A DNA stretch of 64,000 bases from contig NZ_CANMRY010000008.1 of NCBI RefSeq assembly GCF_947500405.1, positions 62,001-126,000 on the forward strand. The letters are read 5' to 3'. The notes under the pieces were generated by a model. That model saw only the letters and a list, made by a program, of their open reading frames with translations. It did no database searches and had not been told where the DNA came from. Origin of the DNA: an uncultured Maribacter sp. GTDB taxonomy: Bacteria > Bacteroidota > Bacteroidia > Flavobacteriales > Flavobacteriaceae. A program made the position numbers and the translations under genes. Of the stretch, positions 57,501-64,000 are shown piece after piece (positions within the stretch are counted from its first letter, which is position 1; each line of letters opens with the position of its first letter).

Positions 57501-57848
57501 CTCTATACCTCCAGAAATCCAAGGTCCGGTTAAACCAACAAGAGCTGGCTTTATAACGTGATTGTAATATACAAAATCGCGTTTACGAATCTTATCATAC
57601 GCTCTTTGAATTCTACCACCCAAAGCTGGTAAAATCATCAATTTAATATAATCATTTTCAATAAAAATGGCACTCCATTCTTTATCTACTTTAGTGTCAC
57701 TAATTTTTTCTATTACTGGATGTGGATATACCGATCCACTACTGGCTTGATATACGCGTTTTTCAAGAAAAACAGGATACTTCTCAGGTCTACCAACTTC
57801 ATAAGTAGGAATTATTACTTTTTCTTCCCAGGCCTTTACAGTTTTCAT
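54552..57848 (-). CDS. DUF5107 and TPR-repeat protein
   Basis: A 1098-residue protein without a signal peptide, so probably cytoplasmic. Residues about 30-350 are the DUF5107 domain (ENDYIKLMILPALGGRI, WISGGIEFNWPQHH, ANPAVAVNDHYQSVFPPD), which resembles the beta-sandwich of carbohydrate-active proteins such as aldose-epimerase-like folds. From about 460 on there are many tetratricopeptide repeats (e.g. AYLLGNF-type units LFYLGNFWYAN... near 750-800). DUF5107 proteins occur in carbohydrate loci, but I know no proven reaction. It follows the SGNH and sugar-porter genes. Confidence 0.85.
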   Translation of the reverse strand: MKTVKAWEEKVIIPTYEVGRPEKYPVFLEKRVYQASSGSVYPHPVIEKISDTKVDKEWSAIFIENDYIKLMILPALGGRIQRAYDKIRKRDFVYYNHVIKPALVGLTGPWISGGIEFNWPQHHRPSTYDPTDFYIEENDDGSKTIWVSELERMFRTKGMAGFTLHPDKAYIEIKAHLYNRTPHPQTFLWWANPAVAVNDHYQSVFPPDVNAVFDHGKRDVSEFPIAKGEYYKVDYSPGTDISRYKNIPVPTSYMAITSKYDFVGGYENDSKGGLLHVADHNVSPGKKQWTWGNGEFGKAWDRNLTDEDGPYIELMCGVYTDNQPDFSWMHPYEEKSFKQYFMPYYNVGVVKNATKEALVNLEMVDGKALVKVYVTSTYDDCVITLKAGNKVLYDEVLNLSPAIGFEKAIDIDDFTFDDLQISVNDSAGKVLVAWEPDKDLSEEIPEPAKAAKDPKDIDTVEGLYLRGLHLEQYRHATFNATDYYEEALRRSPKDVRCNNAMGLWHMRKGQLEKSISYFDTAIETLTSHNPNPYDGEPYFNKGLALNFLGKKEEAYASFFKACWNAQWQDAGYFNLAQIDCFRGDLDKALDLVDRALIKNWHNHKARHLKVIILRKLGKVEAASKLVEESLAIDKFNFGALYERYILSNKQEDLEAFKNILRDYAHNYIEFSLDYAMAGQFDEAISLLKVLTNNNDSVYPMVHYFMGWYYDQKDESSNALEAYKEASQMPDTYCFPNKIEEVLALRAACNANPTDAKAFYYLGNFWYANRQYAEAKYCWESSVKLDDGFAITHRNLALLYYNKTNQKELAVQHLESAFELDNTDARLLMELDQLYKKINISIDKRLALLEQYMELTNSRDDLYLERISLYNLKGEFKKAKELIENRQFHPWEGGEGKVPFQYLTAYTELAKKNINLKNFDYAIELLEAAKTYPYNLGEGKLHGTVENDIDYWLGCAHEGLGNSDKAKKYFELASDGLSDPSPAIFYNDQQPDKIFYQGLALQKLGRTDEANMRFKNLLNYGEKHMNDDVKLDYFAISLPDLLIWEENLNVINKIHCNYLIGLGQLGLGNNTEATEAFGKVTNTNLSHIPAKVHAEFVNA

Positions 57849-57939
57849 ACTTTAATATTTTACGCTACACTTTTGCAAATGCAGATATTAATTTTCTAAT
57901 ATTTTTTCTAATTGTTGAATTGTAATGCTTGTTTTTCTA

Positions 57940-58683
57940 TTATAGTTTGAAATATTCAAAAATGGCGTCGGCAACAAACTGATGTCCCTTTTGGTTGATA
58001 TGGTTATTTTGTGACATATAACCTCTTAATGGCTGAATTTCAGCCAATGCTTTAAACAGCGCATAACTATCTACTAAACCAACATTGTATTTTTTAGCTA
58101 ACGCTCTAATTTGTTGGCTATGTTTTGCTAATGGTGTTTCGTTAGAGGAAATATCTTCTTTTAAATCTGGTGTAGGTGTTAATAAAATCACTTTTGTACC
58201 GTAAACTAATGCATTTTGTATCATTTGTTCCCACGCTATTTTTGCACGTTCTAATCCTATTCTCCTATCGTTTAATCCGTAATCGATAAAAAGTACATCT
58301 GGTTTATGATTTAAAACTTCATCTTTAAAACGCTTTGCTCCTTGTTCTGCTTGTTCTCCACCAATTGAAGTTGTAATGGTATTTACTACCGAATACGGGT
58401 AGAAATCGTTTACCTTTTTTAAGGTTCTATAGGGATATGCATTCAGTCTATCTAAAACACCTCCTGTGGTATATCCCGTTGGCACCGAGTGCCCGTGAAA
58501 TACTAAATTTATAGTATGGTTTTTAGGCCACTTTACTCTTAACTTGGTTTTAAGTGAATCTAAATAATGAGATGCTATTGCTTTATTTGATTCTACTACG
58601 CTTTTTTGTTGTGCGCATGCAAAGTTTAAACTCAAAAATAGTATGAGTACTAATATGATATGCCCTTTTAATATAACTTTCAT
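57940..58683 (-). CDS. SGNH/GDSL-like hydrolase
   Basis: A 247-residue exported hydrolase (signal peptide or lipoprotein-like end FACAQ near 20-25). Block I is GHS (64-66) instead of the usual GDS, block III is GLND with Asn138, and block V is NNHINQKGH with the catalytic His228. The Asp normally three residues before that His is Gln here (225). SGNH proteins remove acetyl or other esters from sugars. It lies 12 bases downstream of the sugar porter gene and 91 upstream of the DUF5107 gene, consistent with deacylation of an imported sugar or glycan. Confidence 0.82.
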   Translation of the reverse strand: MKVILKGHIILVLILFLSLNFACAQQKSVVESNKAIASHYLDSLKTKLRVKWPKNHTINLVFHGHSVPTGYTTGGVLDRLNAYPYRTLKKVNDFYPYSVVNTITTSIGGEQAEQGAKRFKDEVLNHKPDVLFIDYGLNDRRIGLERAKIAWEQMIQNALVYGTKVILLTPTPDLKEDISSNETPLAKHSQQIRALAKKYNVGLVDSYALFKALAEIQPLRGYMSQNNHINQKGHQFVADAIFEYFKL

Positions 58684-58695
58684 ATGCTGTATAAC

Positions 58696-60096
58696 TTACT
58701 TTTCCTTGGTTAATTCCATTTCAATTTCTTCCAAACTCTTACCTTTTGTTTCTGGTAATTTACTTTTTATAAATAAAAATCCTAGAATACAAATAAAACT
58801 ATACACCCAAAATGTTCCTGAAGCCCCCAAAGCATCATTTAAAATTGGGAATGTAAATGTGAGTATAAACGAAGCAACCCATAACGCAAACGTTGCTATA
58901 GACATAGCAACTCCGCGTATTTTATTTGGAAAAATTTCTGATAATACTACCCAAGTAATTGGTGCTAGAGACATGGAATAAATGGCAATTGCTGTGATAA
59001 CTAAAACAAGTACTGGCCATCCTGTAAACTCCATATAATATGCACCCCCTAAAATAAGATACACTGCACCTAGACCTATAGACCCAAGAAGCATTAACTT
59101 TCTACGCCCCCAACTATCTACAGTTCGCATCGCAACAAGAGTAAATATTAAATTAACACTACCAGTAATAACAATATTGAATAGCATATCACCTACACTA
59201 TAACCTGCAGCAGTAAATATTTCTTCTGCATAATTAAAAATGATATTGATACCACACCACTGTTGAAATATGGCTAATACAATACCTATGATTAGGATTG
59301 GTTTAATCTTTGAGCTTTTGAAATCTGAAAACTGAATTTTAGACGTTCCACTTTCTTGAAGTGTTTGTTGAATACTAGCTAATTCTTGCTCTGCATAAGA
59401 CTCTCCTCCAATTTTTGCTAATACATTTTTAGCAGCATCGTTGTTATTTATTTTCACCAAAAATCTTGGGCTTTTAGGCACAACGAACATCAATACAAAA
59501 AATAAAATTGCAGGAATTAATTCTGCCCAAAACATCCAACGCCATCCTGTTTGCCCATTCCATGAGCCTAATATCTCACTAGGTGAAAAGTTTTCTGGTA
59601 TGGCTTCAGCTATAAAAAAGTTAGCTACTTGAGCTGCTAAAATTCCTACTACCAAAGTAAGCTGATTAATGGCAACAAATTGTCCTCTATATTTTGCAGG
59701 AGCAATTTCAGCAATATACATAGGAGACAAAGTAGACGCTAAACCAATACCTAAACCACCGATAAGCCTATAAATTATAAATGGCGTAAATTCATTTACA
59801 TACCCTGTTCCAAAAGCAGAAATTGTAAATAAAGTAGCTGCTAAAATTAACGGTTGCTTTCTGCCAAATTTATCGGCTACAAACCCAGAAATTACTGCTC
59901 CAAAAATACAACCTATTAATGCACTACTCATGGCCCAACCTTGTAGTGTTGGTTCTGAACTAATATCAAAAAACAGCTCGTAAAATGGTTTTGCACCTCC
60001 AATAACTACCCAATCGTAGCCAAAGAGAAAACCACCCATTGCGGATACTAGTGCTAAGAAAAGTAGATATGTGAAATTAAATTTAGTGTTTTCCAT
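58696..60096 (-). CDS. Sugar porter family MFS transporter
   Basis: A 466-residue, 12-helix sugar/proton symporter of the XylE/GLUT group. Signatures are GFVADKFGRKQ in loop 2-3, RLIGGLGIGLAS, KSPRFL after helix 6, QQWCGINIIFNYAEEIF in helix 7, and PETKGKSLEEIE at the C-terminus. It imports a monosaccharide; the specific sugar cannot be told, although xylose would suit the catabolic genes 20 kb away. It is the first gene of the minus-strand operon and diverges from the AraC regulator. Confidence 0.93.
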   Translation of the reverse strand: MENTKFNFTYLLFLALVSAMGGFLFGYDWVVIGGAKPFYELFFDISSEPTLQGWAMSSALIGCIFGAVISGFVADKFGRKQPLILAATLFTISAFGTGYVNEFTPFIIYRLIGGLGIGLASTLSPMYIAEIAPAKYRGQFVAINQLTLVVGILAAQVANFFIAEAIPENFSPSEILGSWNGQTGWRWMFWAELIPAILFFVLMFVVPKSPRFLVKINNNDAAKNVLAKIGGESYAEQELASIQQTLQESGTSKIQFSDFKSSKIKPILIIGIVLAIFQQWCGINIIFNYAEEIFTAAGYSVGDMLFNIVITGSVNLIFTLVAMRTVDSWGRRKLMLLGSIGLGAVYLILGGAYYMEFTGWPVLVLVITAIAIYSMSLAPITWVVLSEIFPNKIRGVAMSIATFALWVASFILTFTFPILNDALGASGTFWVYSFICILGFLFIKSKLPETKGKSLEEIEMELTKEK

Positions 60097-60513
60097 TATA
60101 GTTTAGTTTGTTATTTTTATCTAATAAACATAGACATTTACAATAGTTATTTATTTTTAAAGAATCAAAAATTAATACTTCATTTACACTTTAAAACATT
60201 CTGATTTCAATGAGAATGCTTACATAAAAATAAAATATAACCTATATTATTACCAATTTCTCAAAAAATTACACATATATTTTACAAATATATAAGAGTT
60301 AAATGTTTAAATAATAGACGAAAAAATTTTAAACATGGACAAAAATGCTTAATTTAAAATTATTAAAGTTATTTTTTATCTAATTAAATTAAACACAGTT
60401 AAATTAAAAAAGGACAAATAATTATTGCTTAGTAAAAATATGGGACAACTATTTTTTTTTAAAGTATAGCAGCTTATTAAGTTTTTTTGATAAGCCAAAT
60501 TAAAATCTATAAA
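60097..60513. other. Divergent promoter region between sugar porter and AraC genes
   Basis: About 400 bases of very AT-rich DNA with no gene. It must hold the promoters of both the AraC gene and the sugar operon, and AraC binding sites, but I could not pick out a specific repeat with confidence. Confidence 0.5.
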
Positions 60514-61401
60514 ATGAATGACACTTATATAAAAGAAGGGTTTCTTGGTCAAAGAATGAATGCTCTACCTAAATCCGTTGTCAATATTGCGAAAACTAAC
60601 CAAATAACGAAAAATTTTTACATTAGTGATTTAGGCTATTACCCAATGGCAAATAATCATCACCGTTTACGAAAAAAAGGTGCAAAACAGTTTATATTTA
60701 TATATTGTACGAAAGGAAAGGGTGAAATTATATTAAATGGATCAAGAACTCTAATATCTCCAAACCAATTTTTTATAATCCCAAAGGATGTAAAACATGA
60801 ATATAGCGCAGATGAATCCAACCCTTGGAGCATTTACTGGATTCACTTTAATGGAGTTATGGCTCTAGAGTTATATAAGAGATACGCTTCTACAAATACT
60901 AAAAATTACAGAAACATTCCTTTTTCGATTAAAAAAATTGAGCTTTTTGACAAAATATTTAATTTACTTAACATGAATTATTTAGAAAATCAAATTGAAT
61001 ACGCTAACCTTTTGAGTCTAAATTTTATAAACTCTTTCATTTATAATGATATTGAATCCGGAAAGACCTCTCCAAATCACGATACATTAATACATCTTAT
61101 AAAGAATTTCTTGATTAATAATTTAGATAACAACTATACCTTAGATGAAATTGCGTCAAAATTTAATTACTCTAAATCTTATCTACATACTAAATTCAAG
61201 AATAAGACAGGATATCCTGTAATGGTTTTCTTTAAATTAAAAAAAATACAGAAAGCTTGCGAATATTTAAACTATACTGATTTGAGTATTAAAGAAATTA
61301 GTTTTATGATTGGTTATGAAGACCCCTTATATTTTTCTAGAATATTTAAAAATTACATGGGGATGTCACCAAGAATTTACAAGCAAAATTTACGAAAGTA
61401 A
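60514..61401 (+). CDS. AraC-family transcriptional regulator
   Basis: From ATG 60514 (an upstream in-frame TTG at 60487 is less likely) this is a 295-residue AraC/XylS regulator. The N-terminal half is a cupin-like sugar-binding domain (QFIFIYCTKGKGEIILNG, IPKDVKHEY), and the C-terminal 100 residues are two helix-turn-helix motifs: YTLDEIASKFNYSKSYLHTKFK and LSIKEISFMIGYEDPLYFSRIF. It diverges from the sugar porter/SGNH/DUF5107 operon and most likely activates it in response to the sugar. Confidence 0.92.
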   Translation: MNDTYIKEGFLGQRMNALPKSVVNIAKTNQITKNFYISDLGYYPMANNHHRLRKKGAKQFIFIYCTKGKGEIILNGSRTLISPNQFFIIPKDVKHEYSADESNPWSIYWIHFNGVMALELYKRYASTNTKNYRNIPFSIKKIELFDKIFNLLNMNYLENQIEYANLLSLNFINSFIYNDIESGKTSPNHDTLIHLIKNFLINNLDNNYTLDEIASKFNYSKSYLHTKFKNKTGYPVMVFFKLKKIQKACEYLNYTDLSIKEISFMIGYEDPLYFSRIFKNYMGMSPRIYKQNLRK

Positions 61402-61410
61402 ATAATCTAA

Positions 61411-61618
61411 GAGTAAACCTATCGACAATCCATTTATAGAAAACTTCAATGGATTGTTCAGAGATGAATGCCTAAATGCAAATTTGTTTTTTCTTTGTAG
61501 ATGCTCAGGAGAAGTTCAATATTTGGAGAAGAGACTACAATAATCTTAGACCGTATAGCTTATTGTGGGGCTCGCCCCCAATGAGTACATAGAAATGAAT
61601 AAAAAACAGCTATACTAA
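61411..61618 (+). pseudogene. Remnant of an IS3-family transposase
   Basis: In shifting frames this stretch codes DNPFIENFNGLFRDECLN (61424 onward), then DAQEKFNIWRRDYNNLRPYS, then LAPNEYIEM; these are the last blocks of the DDE integrase domain of IS3-type transposases. Frameshifts interrupt it and no inverted repeats or orfA remain. It sits between the AraC gene and a tRNA cluster. Confidence 0.82.
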
Positions 61619-61752
61619 TACCTCAACAAACTATAAGTTATACTTACAAGGTTTAAATAGATATTTAAAATCACGACAATTCTATAAAGAAAATGCACAC
61701 TCTATTCCACACCATTTATATAATATTAAATGATATAAATATCATATAAAAC

Positions 61753-61787
61753 AAAAAACACTGATAATCATTTGATTAACAGTGTTT
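61753..61787 (-). terminator. Terminator downstream of tRNA-Pro(TGG)
   Basis: AAACACTG (61756-61763) pairs with CAGTGTTT (61780-61787), loop about 16 bases, followed on the minus strand by a T-run. It is a close copy of the hairpin after tRNA-Pro(GGG). Confidence 0.75.
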
Positions 61788-61811
61788 CGGTTTTACCTAT
61801 TTCTAGGTTCG

Positions 61812-61886
61812 TCGGGGTGGCAGGATTCGAACCTGCGACCTCCGCGTCCCAAACGCGGCGCGATAACCGGGCTACGCTACACCCCG
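61812..61886 (-). tRNA. tRNA-Pro (anticodon TGG)
   Basis: A 75-base cloverleaf: acceptor CGGGGTG/CACCCCG, D-arm with AGCCCGGTTA, anticodon stem CCGCG/CGCGG with loop TTTGGGA giving anticodon TGG, and T-arm GCAGG-TTCGAAT-CCTGC. CCA is not encoded. It lies 96 bases downstream of tRNA-Ser and may be co-transcribed with it. Confidence 0.95.
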
Positions 61887-61982
61887 ATAATGAGTGTATT
61901 TCTACTTTCGTAGAGAACAAAGAAACAACCGGTATTATAGTCTCCTTGCTTATATTTATCTGCCATCTCACGCAGACTCTTG

Positions 61983-62071
61983 CGGAGAGACAGGGATTCG
62001 AACCCTGGGTACCTATTTCTAGGTACGACGATTTAGCAAACCGCTCCTTTCGGCCACTCAGGCACCTCTCC
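61983..62071 (-). tRNA. tRNA-Ser (anticodon GCT)
   Basis: An 89-base type II tRNA with a long variable arm (ACCTA-GAAA-TAGGT). The acceptor is GGAGAGG/TCTCTCC with discriminator G, the anticodon loop TTGCTAA reads GCT (Ser), and the T-arm is CAGGG-TTCGAAT-CCCTG. CCA is not encoded. Confidence 0.95.
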
Positions 62072-62181
62072 AAATCTTTTCTTAAGAACGTGCGTATCAA
62101 AACGCGGATGCAAATGTATATTTTCATATACTATAATGCAACATTTTTTTTACTTTTTTTTAACCCAAAATCATAACTATC

Positions 62182-64000
62182 TCATTCTGGATACTCTACC
62201 CTTAAATGATAAATGTTTCTAAGCTTCTGTTTCATTACTTTTTTTATAATTTCTATCTCTTTAAACGTAATATTTGCGTTTAAAAATTGGTTTGCGCTAA
62301 CTTGTCCTGCTATAATTTTATCTACAAACTCATCTATTATAATATACGTTGGATTTTTTAAACTCTTTGATGCTGCTTCTACAGAATCTGCCATCATTAA
62401 AATTGCTGTCTCCTTAGAAAAAGGTAATGGTCCTGGATACCTAAAATCTTTTTCATCTGCTTCTCCATGAATATCTATATTTTTTTTATAAAAGTAATAG
62501 ACCAAGGTAAAACCATGATGTGTACGTATAAAATCTATAACTCTATCTGGAAGTTTATTCTTCCTAGCAATTTCAATACCTTTTATTACGTGATCTATAA
62601 TTATTTTTGCACTTTCCTTAGGTTCTAACTCATCATGAGGGTTAGCATTTGTAACCTGGTTTTCGGTAAAAAATGTAGGGTTTGCCATTTTTCCTATATC
62701 ATGATACAAAGCCCCTACCCTAACTAACATTGCATTAGCCCCTATTTCGTTGGCTGCTGCTTCTGCTAAATTAGAAACCTGTAGGGAATGATGAAAAGTT
62801 CCTGGCGCTTTATTAGAAAGTTCCTTTAGTAGCTTAGAATTTGTATCGGACAACTCTAACAAAGAAACATCAGACACTAACCCAAATACTTTTTCGTAGA
62901 TATATATTAAAGGTTGTACAAAAACTGTTGTAATCATCCCGTTTAACAAAAACAGGCTGAGTGTTATCCAATCTAAATTATTTAAACTACCTTCATGTAT
63001 TACATGAAAAGCTAAATACCCTAATATGTATATAAGTGTAATTTGCCCAATAGATATAAATAAATTTGCTCTCTTATAAAGTTCCGAAATTGTAAGCACA
63101 GTTACTACTCCTGCAATAATTTGTAAAAAAAGATACTCAAAACTATTTGGAACAATAAACCCCAAAAGTAAAACGGTTAATACATGTACAATTAATGCTA
63201 ACCTAGAATCAAAAAAGGTTTTTAATATTAATGGTAAAATGCATAGAGGAACTACAAACACGTATGCTTCTTTATATTTAAGCATTAACGTGGTTATCAA
63301 TACAAATAAGAGTATATTAAAAAATATAAAAGTTACTTTGGTATTGTTTTCAAAAATTACTTTCCTATACTTTCTAATAAAAAGTAATAACATCATTAAA
63401 ACAAGAGCTACTAAAACAATGTATCCTCCAATAATAAAATAGTAATTTGCATCAGACCATAATTCAGATTCGTACTCTCCTTTTAATGAATCCAAAATTT
63501 TAATATTATCTGCCCTAACTACTTCTCCTTTAGCTATAATAATATCTCCTTCTTCAATTGCTCCTCTTGTATAAGATATTTTTGACAACGCATCTTCTAA
63601 TGCCTTTTTAGACAATTTTTCATCAAAAGAAATATTGGGTTTTAATATTTTATTAAAAAGTGCTTGATACGCTTTTTCAAAATTCAAAAGTCCTTTTTGA
63701 GAAAGATTCTCACTTATATAATTTTCTTTATTTAATAAACTTGGTAAGTCTTCCTTATCTAATTGTTGCGCCGAATTATTTTTTATCAAATAAATTAACT
63801 CTTCATTTTCTTTTATATCTTTTCCAGAGCTTAACCCCTTTTTATAAATATTTTTTAAAATTTCTCTACCAACTTCATCTAAGGTTTTCAGTTGCTCTTT
63901 TGTGTACGCGTCTCTATCAAAAAAGACAAAAAAGTTAGAAACAAAAGCTTTAGACACTTCTTTTTCTATATTCCTATCAACCCTGTAATAAGAAATTTGA
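62182..64000 (-). CDS. 7TM-HD domain phosphohydrolase (PgpH-like), 5' end missing
   Basis: The frame is open through the window edge, so the N-terminus is missing; the in-window GTG at 63957 is not a real start. The visible part is an extracytoplasmic 7TMR-HDED-type region, about seven membrane helices (from about codon 175 of the visible segment) and a C-terminal HD domain with HHSLQVSNLA, ALYHDIGKM and IIDHVIKGI, then RTHHGFTLV. This architecture is that of PgpH, which degrades cyclic-di-AMP to pApA in Firmicutes and related bacteria. The same substrate is likely here. It is on the same strand as the tRNA pair downstream. Confidence 0.9.
   Translation of the reverse strand, partial: QISYYRVDRNIEKEVSKAFVSNFFVFFDRDAYTKEQLKTLDEVGREILKNIYKKGLSSGKDIKENEELIYLIKNNSAQQLDKEDLPSLLNKENYISENLSQKGLLNFEKAYQALFNKILKPNISFDEKLSKKALEDALSKISYTRGAIEEGDIIIAKGEVVRADNIKILDSLKGEYESELWSDANYYFIIGGYIVLVALVLMMLLLFIRKYRKVIFENNTKVTFIFFNILLFVLITTLMLKYKEAYVFVVPLCILPLILKTFFDSRLALIVHVLTVLLLGFIVPNSFEYLFLQIIAGVVTVLTISELYKRANLFISIGQITLIYILGYLAFHVIHEGSLNNLDWITLSLFLLNGMITTVFVQPLIYIYEKVFGLVSDVSLLELSDTNSKLLKELSNKAPGTFHHSLQVSNLAEAAANEIGANAMLVRVGALYHDIGKMANPTFFTENQVTNANPHDELEPKESAKIIIDHVIKGIEIARKNKLPDRVIDFIRTHHGFTLVYYFYKKNIDIHGEADEKDFRYPGPLPFSKETAILMMADSVEAASKSLKNPTYIIIDEFVDKIIAGQVSANQFLNANITFKEIEIIKKVMKQKLRNIYHLRVEYPE

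Noticed and set aside
58643-58981. 112-codon plus-strand ORF over the SGNH/sugar-porter junction
   Set aside because: Both genes it opposes are strong matches to known families; this is a shadow frame.
61772-62176. ORFs on both strands running through the tRNA-Pro and tRNA-Ser genes
   Set aside because: They overlap two clear cloverleaf tRNAs and have no homology I recognise.

Overview
The window looks like chromosomal DNA from a marine member of the Flavobacteriaceae (Bacteroidota). By eye it is strongly AT-rich. It has type IX secretion signatures (a gliding-motility C-terminal sorting domain next to a PorP/SprF protein), TonB-dependent receptors with carboxypeptidase-like N-terminal extensions, many short lipoproteins with S-C-type lipoboxes, few recognisable Shine-Dalgarno sequences, and flavobacterial-style -7 elements (TAnnTTTG). 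No rRNA, prophage, CRISPR array or intact transposon was seen.

Layout. 1-2.8 kb: the C-terminal part of a helicase/N6-adenine methylase fusion (restriction or phage defence), cut by the left edge. 3.0-5.8 kb: tkt-fsa, a pentose-phosphate pair. 6.0-9.0 kb: a four-gene thioredoxin/ApbE/DUF4266/DUF3570 set, a likely extracytoplasmic flavin-transfer redox module. 9.2-12.5 kb: YHYH lipoprotein, MORN/YwqK-type lipoprotein, SCO protein and sulfatase. 12.7-18.5 kb: a small lipoprotein, then a DUF4331 family that appears split over two secreted proteins, a TPR lipoprotein and a TonB receptor. 18.5-22.6 kb: DUF547 protein, an overlapping glycosyltransferase/VOC pair, and an ECF sigma/anti-sigma pair. 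22.7-30.7 kb: a probable metal- or siderophore-linked operon (His-rich small protein, TonB receptor, DUF4374 lipoprotein, ABC ATPase, two ABC-2 permeases). 31.1-32.9 kb: tRNA-Pro(GGG), a BD-FAE-like esterase and a VanX-type dipeptidase. 33.2-37.1 kb: xylose catabolism (xylB, xylA, LacI regulator) with a candidate operator upstream. 37.8-45.8 kb: type IX secretion partner, a giant Asp-rich repeat adhesin, DUF4347 and DUF2490 proteins, and a small ORF of uncertain status. 46.0-53.6 kb: universal stress protein, SLC13 permease, pckA, pta and ackA in one tight operon behind FNR/CRP-like palindromes. 53.6-61.4 kb: an AraC-controlled sugar locus (MFS sugar porter, SGNH hydrolase, DUF5107/TPR protein) ending in a decayed sulfatase. 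61.4-62.1 kb: an IS3 transposase relic and tRNA-Pro(TGG) and tRNA-Ser(GCT). 62.2-64 kb: a 7TM-HD phosphohydrolase that runs off the right edge.

How the genes fit together. Sugar use recurs: xylose enters xylulose-5-phosphate through XylA/XylB and would be processed by transketolase and the transaldolase-like enzyme, while a second locus imports a sugar under AraC control. The pckA-pta-ackA operon can make ATP by substrate-level phosphorylation and, with its stress protein and palindromic promoter sites, suggests a low-oxygen programme. The least understood parts are the ApbE/DUF4266/DUF3570 module, the split DUF4331/TPR/TonB unit and the DUF4374/ABC/His-rich operon.
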